A stretch of 64,000 nt of DNA, taken from contig NZ_FTOI01000008.1 of NCBI RefSeq assembly GCF_900156725.1, forward strand, positions 105,439-169,438, in the 5' to 3' direction. This document shows positions 37,466 to 45,611 of the stretch, in pieces. Under the pieces are notes generated by a model that had not been told where the DNA came from, did no database searches, and worked only from the letters and a program-made list of their open reading frames with translations. Within the stretch, counting starts at the first letter, position 1; each line of letters begins with the position of its first letter. The DNA is from Kaistella chaponensis. Its GTDB lineage: Bacteria > Bacteroidota > Bacteroidia > Flavobacteriales > Weeksellaceae. The translations under genes were made by a program, and so were the position numbers.

Positions 37466-37504
37466 TAAAAAGCCCTGTAAATCAAGTGATTACAGGGTTT
37501 TTTG
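37466..37504 (-). terminator. Element-supplied terminator for ssrA (bidirectional)
   Basis: CCCTGTAA and TTACAGGG form an 8-bp stem with a 9-nt loop; on the minus strand it is followed by a TTTTT run, and on the plus strand by six T residues. It begins immediately after the tmRNA CCA end and lies inside the element, so it replaces the native ssrA terminator displaced to 16861-16900. On the plus strand it can also end transcription of the defence operon. Confidence 0.82.
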
Positions 37505-37518
37505 TGGAGTTGGAGGGA
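37501..37518. repeat. Right attachment site core (attR), overlapping the ssrA 3' end
   Basis: TTTGTGGAGTTGGAGGGA, identical to 16903-16920. Fourteen of its bases form the acceptor end and T-arm start of tmRNA, so the insertion leaves the RNA intact. Confidence 0.88.
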
Positions 37519-37900
37519 TTCGAACCCTCGTCCAAACAAGCAACACATAAGACTTCTACATGCTTATTCTGCATTTAATTTTCGATTGTAAACAGAGCAC
37601 AGACACCCAACTTACAACTTATCTTCTGAAATTTTCGATCTTGAGCCAAAGCTTCTCAAAACTTATTTCCGCATTGCTATACCCCAGAATCAGACGTCGC
37701 GAAACAGAACTTCTGTGGGATATCTTACCTCCTTACTATCTTCGGGAGAGCGCTGAATCCTACTGTAATTCGGATTAAGCTGCAAGAGCAAACTCTTGGT
37801 CGCCAGTTAAAATTTTGTGACAAGGGATTAAAGAGATCGCGTCACGGTTCTCTGCATGCTTACTTACCCATTGATCTTGCTGTCGAAACCAGTCAACCCC
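37505..37900 (-). ncRNA. ssrA: Transfer-messenger RNA (tmRNA)
   Basis: Rescues stalled ribosomes and tags incomplete proteins for proteolysis. The minus strand starts GGGGTTGACTGGTTTCGACA, the typical tmRNA 5' end, and ends GGTTCGAATCCCTCCAACTC plus CA, the tRNA-like T-arm and acceptor with encoded CCA. The tag frame reads GDQEFALAA followed by TAA (37775-37804, starting at a GGC resume codon), a normal Bacteroidetes tag ending in ALAA. Length is 396 nt in one piece. A -7 box lies just upstream. The 3' end is the integration target of the neighbouring element. Confidence 0.97.
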
Positions 37901-37915
37901 AATTTTGTAAGACAG

Positions 37916-37923
37916 CAAAGATA
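37916..37923 (-). promoter_or_regulatory. -7 box of the ssrA promoter
   Basis: On the minus strand TATCTTTG, exact TAnnTTTG, placed so that transcription would begin near 37909, about 9 nt before the mature tmRNA 5' end. Confidence 0.6.
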
Positions 37924-37955
37924 AGCAAATAATTGTTTAAAAATAAAATTCATTT

Positions 37956-38090
37956 GGGCGTAACCTTCAGTCGGTCATTCCGGTTCGTCTTACAACGAAC
38001 CTCCATTTCCTCCTTCAGGTCGGGCTTTTCGTTGCAATTCCTCATTCCGCTTTGCTTCATTCCGGGATTTCCACTGCAATCCCTTACGCG
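37956..38090. repeat. GC-rich structured intergenic element
   Basis: A GC-richer block in an AT-rich gap of about 340 nt between ssrA and the next gene. Its ends are complementary (GCGTAA at 37958, TTACGC at 38084) and it contains a hairpin GGTTCG/CGAACC. It looks like one of the short dispersed palindromic intergenic sequences seen in Flavobacteriia, but only one clear copy is in this window. No gene is encoded. The rest of the gap shows nothing recognisable. Confidence 0.4.
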
Positions 38091-38246
38091 AGAATTCGTC
38101 ATTCGTAGAAAATTTTAACAAAAAAGAAAACCCCAAATTCAAAAAAAAGCATAAAACCCTTTAAAAAAGGTTAAATTTTTCACGATAATTTCTGTAATTC
38201 TATCAGTAGAGACCATATCAAATTATATTTACAAAAATAATTGCCA

Positions 38247-39017
38247 GTGAACACTAAACTACTTTTTTTATTCATTTTTTCACTTTTCAAAATCAATGCT
38301 CAATCTCAATATTTAATTGGTACAACCAATAATGAAAACGGCGATCGAATACAAAATGTTACTGTTCTAAACATTAGAACAAACCAAAGCGCAACTTCCG
38401 ATAATTTAGGGAATTTTGTTATTTCTGCTAAGATTAAAGACGAATTGCGATTTGTGAAAAACGGATATGAAAGAACTGTAATTTTGGTGCAAGAAAATCA
38501 TTTTAAAATATCATTAAACATTTCATTAATCAAAAATGCCCAGGAAATCCAAGAAGTAGAAATTGTTTACCAGCCAACAGGAAATCTGAGTAAAGATATA
38601 CAGCATTACGGTGATACAAAAAAAACAACAAAACTAAAATCAGAAACTGCAAAATACATTCGATCACAATCTACAGAAGAAGTCTTAGCACCCAAAAGAG
38701 GAGAATTTGTACAGCCCTTAGGAAAAGGCTTTGTTGTAGGAAAGATAGATTCACATTGGGATGATGTAGATTTTATGCAATTTCTCCTCGAAAATCTCGG
38801 AACAGAATTTTTTACCCAAGATTTGCAACTCAAACCATCAGAAATTCAACCCTTTATTTATTATATATTTCGGAATTTTGAAAGACAAGACATTCTTTTT
38901 AAAGGTTTTTGTAATCAATATGATCTTTCTAGATTTATCAGTGAAGCGAACAATAAATTAGTAGCTTATCACCAAAATTTACCAAATAATCCGCCAATAA
39001 AAAGGAAAAGAAAATGA
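38247..39017 (+). CDS. Secreted CarboxypepD_reg-like domain protein
   Basis: A 256-residue exported protein. A GTG start at 38247 gives the signal peptide MNTKLLFLFIFSLFKINAQS; a TTG two codons upstream is possible. Residues about 20-95 form a carboxypeptidase-regulatory-like beta domain (GTTNNENGDRIQNVTVLNI, SATSDNLGNFVISA, ELRFVKNGYERTVI), common in flavobacterial surface proteins. The C-terminal part is helical and not recognised. Its stop overlaps the start of a paralogous gene by 4 nt (ATGA). Function unknown; probably periplasmic or outer-membrane associated. Confidence 0.75.
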   Translation: MNTKLLFLFIFSLFKINAQSQYLIGTTNNENGDRIQNVTVLNIRTNQSATSDNLGNFVISAKIKDELRFVKNGYERTVILVQENHFKISLNISLIKNAQEIQEVEIVYQPTGNLSKDIQHYGDTKKTTKLKSETAKYIRSQSTEEVLAPKRGEFVQPLGKGFVVGKIDSHWDDVDFMQFLLENLGTEFFTQDLQLKPSEIQPFIYYIFRNFERQDILFKGFCNQYDLSRFISEANNKLVAYHQNLPNNPPIKRKRK

Positions 39018-39793
39018 GGAGAATCTGTGTTTTACTTTTTTTAATGTTCTGTTTTTCAAATTTGTTTTCGCAAAATGTTTCAGGAGTTATAACCGATGAA
39101 GATCATAATCCGATTCCCGCAGTTTTGGTTATTAATATCATAACCAATCAGAAAACGACGACCAATCTAAAAGGGGAATTTACGATTGATGCCTCTGTAA
39201 ATAATGAACTGCGGTTTGTACGAAAAGGTTTTTAACGAAATGCAAAAGTGATCCTACAGCAAGATTTTTTGGAGAACCTACAGATTTCATTAATAAGAAC
39301 TGCAGAAGAAATTGAAGAAGTGAAAGTTTCTTTTGTACAATTAACAGGTGATTTGAATACGGATTCTCGAAATCTAACAAAAATCGATCGCGCTGCACAA
39401 GTAGAACAAGCCGTCGGAATTCCTGGTCCTCCCGAAAAACCGCGGGAAACTCCGCCTCCTACTTTAGAAAAGGCGGGAATAATCAAATACGCATTGAGCA
39501 ATTTAAATCTTAATAGTTTATATAAAAATATTTCTGGCGATGGTAGAAGAATGCGCTCTTTGTACCGATATGAAGATCTTCAGGATAATATTGCGTGGAT
39601 TAGAGAACGAGTTGAAGACGACTATTTCACAAAAATGAATATTCCAAAAGATAAAATATCCGAATTTTTGCAGTTTTCAATAGGATTAAAACCAGACATT
39701 AATCGATGGATCAGAGCACGAAATTTAGAAAGAGTACTTTTCACTTTAGAAGATACTTTCCCCAAATATTTAGAAAACAGAAGTGTTAAATAA
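39014..39793 (+). pseudogene. Paralogue of the preceding CarboxypepD_reg-like gene, interrupted by an in-frame stop
   Basis: The frame starts MRRICVLLFLMFCFSNLFSQ (signal peptide) and runs through a CarboxypepD_reg-like domain to ELRFVRKGF, then meets TAA at 39233-39235. The same frame continues RNAKVILQQDFLENLQISLIRTAEEI without a shift to 39793. In the upstream paralogue the same place reads ELRFVKNGYER, so the stop stands where Glu (GAA) is expected: one G-to-T change explains it. The remaining part from 39248 (GTG) could be translated separately but would lack the signal peptide. Either a real nonsense mutation or a base-call error. Confidence 0.8.
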
Positions 39794-39890
39794 ATCTTAA
39801 TTAAAAGTTAAAATAATCTTAAAATTGGCATATCGTTTGATGCAATGATTTTAATAAATTACCGTTATTATATCTAAACAACAAATTATC

Positions 39891-40622
39891 ATGAACAGAA
39901 ATATCATCGCAATTGCAATCGCTTCACTGGGTTTCATTATTGGACTGGCTTTGTTGGGAAACGCCATTAAAAATAGAAATAAATCTGAAAATACCATTTC
40001 TGTGACGGGTTTAGGTTCCAATAAATTTACCTCCGATCTTATTGCTTGGAGTGGAAATTTCTCCCGAAACAGTTTCGAACTTAAATCTGCGTATGATGAA
40101 CTGGCAAATGATAAAAAAGTCATCGAAAATTATTTGATTTCCAAAGGAATTGCGAAAAATCAGATGGTTTTTTCTGCTGTAGATATTCAAAAACAAATTA
40201 ATTATGGCACCGATGCAAACGGGAGAAGCACCCAAACTTTCGGGGGTTATCAACTTTCACAAAAAGTTTCTATCGATAGTAAAGATGTAGCGAAAGTAGA
40301 AAATCTTTCCCGAAATATTACTGAAATCATCAATTTGGGAATTGAATTTACTTCTTCGCCACCAAGTTATTTTTACACCAAACTTGCAGATGTTAAGCAC
40401 CAAATGATTGCAGATGCAACAAAAGATGCGAAACAACGCGCCGAAAAAATTGCTGAAAATTCTGGTGCAAAACTGGGGAATCTGAAAAAAGCAACAATGG
40501 GAATCACCCAAATAACCGCACCCAATTCAACAGAAGAGTATTCGTATGGCGGAACGTTCAACACTTCATCCAAAGACAAAGAAGCGAGTATTACAATTAA
40601 GTTGGAGTATGAAGTGAATTAA
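39891..40622 (+). CDS. SIMPL domain protein (DUF541)
   Basis: A 243-residue protein with a single N-terminal membrane anchor or signal (about 4-24, IIAIAIASLGFIIGLALLGN) followed by a SIMPL/DUF541 domain: ISVTGLGSNKFTSDLIAWSGNFSR, then the helix with KDAKQRAEKIAENSGAKLGNL, and a final strand SITIKLEYEV. The family is exported and widespread; its molecular role is not settled (related to periplasmic stress and oxidative protection in some bacteria). Single-gene unit closed by a long hairpin terminator. Confidence 0.9.
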   Translation: MNRNIIAIAIASLGFIIGLALLGNAIKNRNKSENTISVTGLGSNKFTSDLIAWSGNFSRNSFELKSAYDELANDKKVIENYLISKGIAKNQMVFSAVDIQKQINYGTDANGRSTQTFGGYQLSQKVSIDSKDVAKVENLSRNITEIINLGIEFTSSPPSYFYTKLADVKHQMIADATKDAKQRAEKIAENSGAKLGNLKKATMGITQITAPNSTEEYSYGGTFNTSSKDKEASITIKLEYEVN

Positions 40623-40632
40623 AATGTATATC

Positions 40633-40685
40633 AACTTTGTCAAAGCTTTCTGCAGTTTCATAAGGCTTTGACAAAGTTTTTAATT
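40633..40685. terminator. Bidirectional terminator between the SIMPL and GNAT genes
   Basis: A perfect 14-bp stem, AACTTTGTCAAAGC pairing with GCTTTGACAAAGTT, with an 18-nt loop and a T run on the plus side; the GNAT gene ends convergently 3 nt beyond it. Confidence 0.85.
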
Positions 40686-40687
40686 TA

Positions 40688-41209
40688 TTATGTTTTTTGA
40701 AATAAATACACTTTAGAAAAAATTTGGTTCTGAATTGCTTTTACCTCTGCAATCGCATAATTACTCAACAAAAATAAACGGATTGCATTCTTACCTGCGC
40801 CATAACTCGGCTGTATATACTCTTCCGAAATTACAGAAAATCCGTTGCGTACATAGAAATTAATCCTTCTTTCTGCCAGTTCACCTAAAGAGTTCGGTTC
40901 GGATTCTAAAACGATATTGCCAAATTTTTCTTGCAATTCACTTAAGATCTGAGAACCTAATTTCAGGTTTCGAAATTCTTCAAAAACTTCGAAATGTTCC
41001 AGAAAATAGAAATCCTCCAGTTTCCACAAGATGAGATACCCAACGAAATCATCGTCGCTTTTTACGGCGAAAATGAAACAGTCGGGGTTTTCTATGAGCG
41101 ATAAAAACTGGTCTTTATCTCTACGTTCGTCTTCCGGAAATGTACTTTCGTACGCAGAAAAAATTCTGGAAAGTTTTTTGCGGGTTTGTAATTCTTCAAA
41201 CCAAATCAT
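40688..41209 (-). CDS. GNAT-family N-acetyltransferase
   Basis: Transfers an acyl group from acyl-CoA to an unknown amine. In its 173 residues the strand CFIFAVKSDDDFVGYLILWKL (about 44-64) is followed by FYFLEHFEVFEEFRNLKLGSQIL, where the R-x-x-K/GxG-like turn forms the CoA-binding motif A, and RINFYVRNGFSVI as the C-terminal motif B. Its start overlaps the end of the PspC-like gene by 4 nt, so they are one operon. Substrate unknown. Confidence 0.88.
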   Translation of the reverse strand: MIWFEELQTRKKLSRIFSAYESTFPEDERRDKDQFLSLIENPDCFIFAVKSDDDFVGYLILWKLEDFYFLEHFEVFEEFRNLKLGSQILSELQEKFGNIVLESEPNSLGELAERRINFYVRNGFSVISEEYIQPSYGAGKNAIRLFLLSNYAIAEVKAIQNQIFSKVYLFQKT

Positions 41210-41427
41210 AAGTCAAAAACTCCTGGTCGTCTTGTAACAAACATATCCTTGATCCAAAGCGTAAAAGCTAAACCCAAATAGATGAGGAAAAAAACTCCTG
41301 CGGTTGCAAATGTAGAGTAGATGAAAAATACCCGTAATTTAGACACAGGAATTCCTAGTTTTGCGCCCATTCTTGTGAGGACTCCAAACCATTGTCTTTC
41401 CATTTTATGTCTCAGATTATTCAGCAT
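41206..41427 (-). CDS. Small PspC-domain membrane protein
   Basis: A 73-residue protein with GVLTRMGAKLGIPVSKLRVFFIY followed by a hydrophobic span (TFATAGVFFLIYLGLAFTLWI), the PspC pattern. PspC proteins sense or respond to envelope stress in other bacteria; in flavobacteria the single-domain versions are uncharacterised. First gene of a two-gene operon with GNAT. Confidence 0.85.
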   Translation of the reverse strand: MLNNLRHKMERQWFGVLTRMGAKLGIPVSKLRVFFIYSTFATAGVFFLIYLGLAFTLWIKDMFVTRRPGVFDL

Positions 41428-41442
41428 ATTTTAAATTCTTAT

Positions 41443-41450
41443 CAAAGGTA
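41443..41450 (-). promoter_or_regulatory. -7 box upstream of the PspC-GNAT operon
   Basis: On the minus strand TACCTTTG, exact TAnnTTTG, 16 nt before the ATG. Confidence 0.45.
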
Positions 41451-41501
41451 ATTATTTTAAATTATTTGTGCGTTGAGAAGACGGAAATTTCTATTCTCAA
41501 A

Positions 41502-43592
41502 TTAATGTTTTGCACTCATTACAAAAACAATTTCGCCACCATTCGCGATATCAGAATGTTTTAAAATATGGTTTTTCACTTGTCGTCCGTTTACCAAAAT
41601 CTTCGAGACATACACGTTTTCTTCGGATTGATTCTCGGTTTTTATCATTAGTTTTTTTCCGTTTTCTAAATTGATTTTTGCTGATTTTACGATGGGTGAA
41701 CCAAATTGGTATTCATCTGAACCCGGCAAAACAGGATAAAATCCCAATGCGGAGAAAATATACCAAGCGCTCATTTGTCCCGCATCATCATTTCCGCAAA
41801 GTCCGTCAACTCCTGAAGAATACATTTTTTGCATGATGTTTCTTACGCGATTCTGCGTTTTCCATGCATCATTGGTGTAATTATAAAGATACGGAATGTG
41901 ATGACCAGGTTCGTTGCCGTGCACATAGTTTCCGATGATTCCGTCGCGCGTGATGTCTTCGTTTTGTTCAATATATTTTTCGGCAATTTCGGTCGTGAAA
42001 ATTTCATCCAGATGTTTCGAAAATTTGTTTTTTCCGCCCATCATCGTAATCATTTCCGGAACATTTTGGGGAACATACAATCCGTAATTAAATGCATTTC
42101 CTTCAATGAATCCTTGTCCACTCGTATCCATCGGATCAAATTCTTTTTTGAAAGTTCCGTCGGATAATTTCGGATGCATAAACCCAGATTTCGGATTATA
42201 TACGTTTTTGAAATTTTCACTTCTTTTTAAATATTCTGCTTCCTTACTCACGTTGCCCAATTTTTTTGCGAGTTGCGCAATACACCAATCGTCATAAGCA
42301 TATTCTAAAGTTTTAGAAACGGATGAACTGCTTTTATCTTCCGGAACGTAACCGTATTTCAGATATTCATCAATTCCGTCATAATATTTTAAATTGGATG
42401 AAGTGATGCTTGCTTCCAACATTTTATTTAAATCTGCATCGGTCGTGTTTTTCGCCACTGCATCTGCTAAAACAGAAACCGCGTGATAACCGATCATGCA
42501 CCAGTTTTCATTCGCGTAATGACTCCAAATTGGTAACGATTTGTGAACGCTGTGTTTGGAATGAGAAAGCATGGATTTGATGAAATCATTATTTCTTTTG
42601 GGCTGAATAATATTGTAAAGTGGGTGCAACGCACGATACGTGTCCCAAAGTGAAAATACCGTGTAATTAGTGAAATCTTTCGCATTGTGAATGTTTTGAT
42701 CAATATCCAGATATTTTCCATCCACATCCTGATACAAAATCGGCGACATCATCGTGTGATACATTGCGGTGTAAAAGGTTTTCTTATCATTTTCATTAAT
42801 GGTTTCCACTTCTATTTTCGAAAGTTCTTTCTCCCATTTTGCAGCGCTTTCTTTTTTAATCTGATTAAAATCCCATCCCGGAATTTCAGCTTCCAAATTT
42901 TTCATTGCTCCCGAAGTCGAAACTCCCGACAAAGCAAATTTGACGAATATCGATTCATTTGCTTCGGTATCAAAATCAAAATAGGCACGAATTTGTCTTC
43001 CTGCAAATTCCGGAAAGTTTTCATTTTCATTCAATTTTCTGTAAAAGCCATTGTATTCTACTTTTTCGTAGCGTTTTCTGCCATAATTTTTAAATGGTTT
43101 AGAAAATTTCATGGCAAAATACACTTTTCTTGTTCTTGCCCAACCTGTAGTTTCTCTGTAACCAACCACGGTTTGATTGTCTTCAACTCTTACAAAAGTC
43201 CAGACATTTTTAGAATCGTAATTGTAAATATTCGACATTAAATCTAAAATAATGTGCGAATCTGAAGATTTCGGAAAGGTGTATTGGTGAAATCCGACCC
43301 GTTCTGTGGCGGTGAGTTCGGCTTTAATTCCATAATCATCCAACATTACTTCGTAAAATCCCGGACTGGCTTTTTCTGTATTTTTCGAAAATTGGGAATG
43401 ATAACCACTTTTGGGTTCATTGGCTTTTCCGGGTTCTAAATTTAATTTCCCCGTTGTTGGCATCACCAAAAAATCGCCAAGATCCGAATGTCCAACACCA
43501 CTGAAATGCGTGTGCGAAAATCCGAAAATGGTGCGATCTTCATATTGATAACCGGAACAAATGATTCCGCTCACAATTTCAGACGAATTCAC
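41502..43592 (-). pseudogene. GH92-family alpha-mannosidase-like glycosidase, missing its 5' end
   Basis: Family 92 glycoside hydrolases are Ca-dependent exo-alpha-mannosidases, usually secreted and about 750 residues long. This frame opens with a GTG and reads VNSSEIVSGI, then joins the family at CSGYQYEDRTIFGFSHTHFSG. The usual signal peptide and the NPFIGTGGHG... and SPDTR-containing N-terminal segment (about 70-80 residues) are absent. The rest is intact: LWDTYRALHP, the catalytic-region GNEPGHHIPYLYNY, CGNDDAGQMSAWYIFSALGFYPV, and the C-terminal beta domain. Without export signal and N-terminal strands it is unlikely to work. The upstream neighbour on the other strand seems truncated at the same place, which suggests one deletion. 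Confidence 0.8.
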
Positions 43593-43851
43593 TACCGATC
43601 AACAAAAATTAATTCTGAAAATTAAAAATTTCAAAGGGAAGAAAATTGTTGGAAAAATCTCCGCGAAAAATACACACATGAATCTCCGTTTCAATCAAAT
43701 CAAATTTGCTGATGGCAGTTTCGATGGACCTTTTGGAAGAGCTATTTCTATAGAAATTCCCAAACCCGGCGAAATCTGGTTAATAATCGGCAAAAATCTA
43801 ATGGCAGACGGAAAACTCACAGGGAAATTCTCGGTCAGTTTACAACAATAG
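43561..43851 (+). CDS. Short protein of unknown function, possibly 5'-truncated secreted protein
   Basis: A 96-residue frame (MIPLTISDEFTTDQQKLILK ... GPFGRAISIEIPKPGEIWLIIGKNLMADGKLTGKFSVSLQQ, shown in part) with a beta-rich, protein-like sequence. I do not recognise a named family; similar sequences that I recall are small secreted proteins with a signal peptide just before this point. Here an in-frame stop lies 12 nt upstream of the ATG and the first 32 nt overlap the broken start of the GH92 gene on the opposite strand. It may therefore be the downstream part of a gene cut by the same event. Expression is doubtful. Confidence 0.55.
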   Translation: MIPLTISDEFTTDQQKLILKIKNFKGKKIVGKISAKNTHMNLRFNQIKFADGSFDGPFGRAISIEIPKPGEIWLIIGKNLMADGKLTGKFSVSLQQ

Positions 43852-43947
43852 AAGATGCTTTGTACGCTTTAAGAAAAGTTAATCTTATCTTAAAAAGATC
43901 GATTGGCCTAATTTCTGAACAAGCCACCTTAATTTAATAATAAAATT

Positions 43948-44454
43948 ATGAAAACAATATTTTTATCAGCAGTTGTTGCTACCACAGTACTTACAAGTTG
44001 TTCTACCGTTTCTTCTATTTTGCAGAACACTTTTCCGTATAGCGCAACCGTTTTAGTTGCAGCAGGATCCACTCCAAACGTAGAATTATCCAGTATTTCT
44101 GCAGCGCAAAGTTTAAATCAGATCACTTCTTCCAGTGCAAACGTAAAAGATATTCGCGTTTCTAATGCCACACTTTCCGTAGGTTCAGAAACAAGTATGG
44201 GCGTTTTTAAATCCGTGAAAGTCTATCTTTCAAACGGTGGAAGCAACCAGACTTTGATCGCATCTCGGGAATCCATTCCAGATAATGTAGGGAATTCCCT
44301 TTCTATGGACGTTGCAACTTCAAGTACGTTGGATAAATTGATGAAATCTGGGAACATTCAGGCGAAAATTGTGTACGTTTTAAAAAAGTCGCCCACTTCA
44401 GATATTTCTTTGAAAACCTCTATTGGTTTCAATAGCGCTCCGATTACGAACTAA
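43948..44454 (+). CDS. Small predicted lipoprotein of unknown function
   Basis: 168 residues. MKTIFLSAVVATTVLTSCS is a lipoprotein signal with Cys at residue 18. The remainder is rich in Ser, Thr, Asn and Val and probably all-beta (DIRVSNATLSVGSET, KSVKVYLSNGG, AKIVYVLKKS). No family is recognised. Convergent with the alpha/beta hydrolase gene across a shared terminator. Confidence 0.75.
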   Translation: MKTIFLSAVVATTVLTSCSTVSSILQNTFPYSATVLVAAGSTPNVELSSISAAQSLNQITSSSANVKDIRVSNATLSVGSETSMGVFKSVKVYLSNGGSNQTLIASRESIPDNVGNSLSMDVATSSTLDKLMKSGNIQAKIVYVLKKSPTSDISLKTSIGFNSAPITN

Positions 44455-44623
44455 TTTTTTTAGGAGCTTCAAGTTTTAAGCTTCTCTTCAAAATCAGACC
44501 GCCTTTCTCGGCTCGCTTCCTGCTCAAATGCAGCAGGAGAGCTCAAACAAACCCGTTCAATCCGGGCTAAAATAAAGAGCAGTTTTTCTTTTTTCAAGAT
44601 CAAAACAATCAAATTTATCAAAA
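44455..44623. other. Intergenic region with several short hairpins
   Basis: Holds a palindrome (GAGCTT/AAGCTTC near 44463), a hairpin CCTGCT/AGCAGG near 44518-44541, and CCCG...CGGG near 44561-44574. These GC-rich patches resemble short dispersed intergenic repeats of Flavobacteriia. No coding potential. Confidence 0.4.
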
Positions 44624-44655
44624 AAAATAACCAACAATTATCGTTGGTTATTTTT
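44624..44655. terminator. Bidirectional terminator between the lipoprotein and hydrolase genes
   Basis: AAAAATAACCAAC pairs with GTTGGTTATTTTT around a 7-nt loop; T runs follow on both strands. A near-identical hairpin lies at 45612-45642. Confidence 0.85.
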
Positions 44656-44684
44656 GTTAATATTTAAAATATGGTATTTTTCGC

Positions 44685-45488
44685 TTATTTCATTGAAACC
44701 ATTTTATTCATTGCCACTAAAATTTTTGCACTTTCATGCATCAAACCGTACAAATGTTTTCCGCTGAAATCGATAAATTCTTTTGGTTCCGGTGCATTTG
44801 TAAAAACCATCACTCCTTGAGAATAAGGAACATCTTTATCTTCTTTGCTGTGAATAAAAAGTTTTGGGATTTTCGTTAGAGTTTTTACATCTTCTTTGGC
44901 AGAATAAGGCGACACAAAACTGTTTTCAAGATACGCTTTATATTCCGGGGCGTAAACTGCAGCAATATCTCCAAAAGAAGCCATAGTTCCTTCCAAAACC
45001 AATCCGCTGATTTCGGACTCATGATTTTTTGCTAAGTGTGCCGCAATCTGCGTTCCAATGGAAGCACCGTAAATTATTTTTTTCGTGTTTTTAATGCCGT
45101 CCATTTGGGATATTTCGGTAAAAACTTTTTCGCCATCTGTTGCAATGTTTTTATGAGTTGGCGTTCCGGTTGATTTTCCATATCCCCGAAAATCAACCAA
45201 AATAACTTGGAAATTATCTTTCAATAACGGCGTTAAAAGTGGCGCATAACTGGTAAGATTTCCGCCTGCTCCGTGAAAATAAAAAACCGTTGCTTTCGCT
45301 TCCTTCATTGGTTTTAAAATAACGGCATTAATGGTATCGTTTTCTACTGCAAATTTTACTTCTTTTTGATTTGCCCATTCTATTGGTTGTAGCGTTTTAC
45401 TGGGAAAATAAAATTTTTCGTCCATTTGTGCGTTGATGAAAATGACTTTGGTAACAAGTAAAATAAGTAGTAATAATTTTGTCTTCAT
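44685..45488 (-). CDS. Exported alpha/beta hydrolase
   Basis: 267 residues with a signal peptide (MKTKLLLLILLVTKVIFINAQ). The alpha/beta-hydrolase fold is shown by the oxyanion segment YFHGAGGN (about 70-77), LVDFRGYGKSTG, the nucleophile elbow YGASIGTQ (Ser about 144), and the late acid/His region HSKEDKDVPYSQG and GKHLYGLM. It resembles serine aminopeptidase/lysophospholipase-like hydrolases; the substrate is unknown. It has its own promoter-like element and is flanked by two near-identical hairpin terminators. Confidence 0.88.
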   Translation of the reverse strand: MKTKLLLLILLVTKVIFINAQMDEKFYFPSKTLQPIEWANQKEVKFAVENDTINAVILKPMKEAKATVFYFHGAGGNLTSYAPLLTPLLKDNFQVILVDFRGYGKSTGTPTHKNIATDGEKVFTEISQMDGIKNTKKIIYGASIGTQIAAHLAKNHESEISGLVLEGTMASFGDIAAVYAPEYKAYLENSFVSPYSAKEDVKTLTKIPKLFIHSKEDKDVPYSQGVMVFTNAPEPKEFIDFSGKHLYGLMHESAKILVAMNKMVSMK

Positions 45489-45505
45489 ATTTTTTATTTA
45501 TAGTG

Positions 45506-45536
45506 CGAAGGTAAAGTGGTTTGTTTATTTTTCAAA
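45506..45536 (-). promoter_or_regulatory. Candidate promoter of the hydrolase gene
   Basis: On the minus strand TTTG, 19 nt, then TACCTTCG (7 of 8 matches to TAnnTTTG), 18 nt before the ATG. Confidence 0.5.
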
Positions 45537-45611
45537 AATAATCATACTCAGTGGTAATTTTTACTTTCTGAACGGTTTTTTTGCAACAATTTTAGAATTT
45601 TTTTGCAAAAA

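Larger units (their letters stand above)
16903..37518. mobile_element. Integrative mobilizable element inserted at the 3' end of ssrA, carrying defence genes
   Basis: Bounded by an 18-bp direct repeat of the ssrA 3' end; the right copy is part of the intact tmRNA gene. The integrase is the first gene inside the left boundary. Order inside: integrase, unknown protein, HTH excisionase-like, DUF3987, iteron-like repeats, broken primase-like gene, candidate oriT, MobC-like, relaxase, coiled-coil membrane protein, then three defence modules. No VirB/Tra secretion genes or coupling protein are present, so it is mobilizable rather than self-transmissible. Boundaries are seen directly; the class is inferred from gene content. 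Confidence 0.88.

Noticed and set aside
37560..38118. Two short plus-strand open frames (37560-37778 and 37933-38118)
   Set aside because: The first lies inside the tmRNA gene on the opposite strand; the second reads through a structured intergenic block. Neither looks like a protein.
42687..43241. 184-codon plus-strand frame inside the GH92 gene
   Set aside because: Antisense to clear GH92 motifs; the Phe/Ile/Lys-rich sequence is typical of a reverse-strand artefact.
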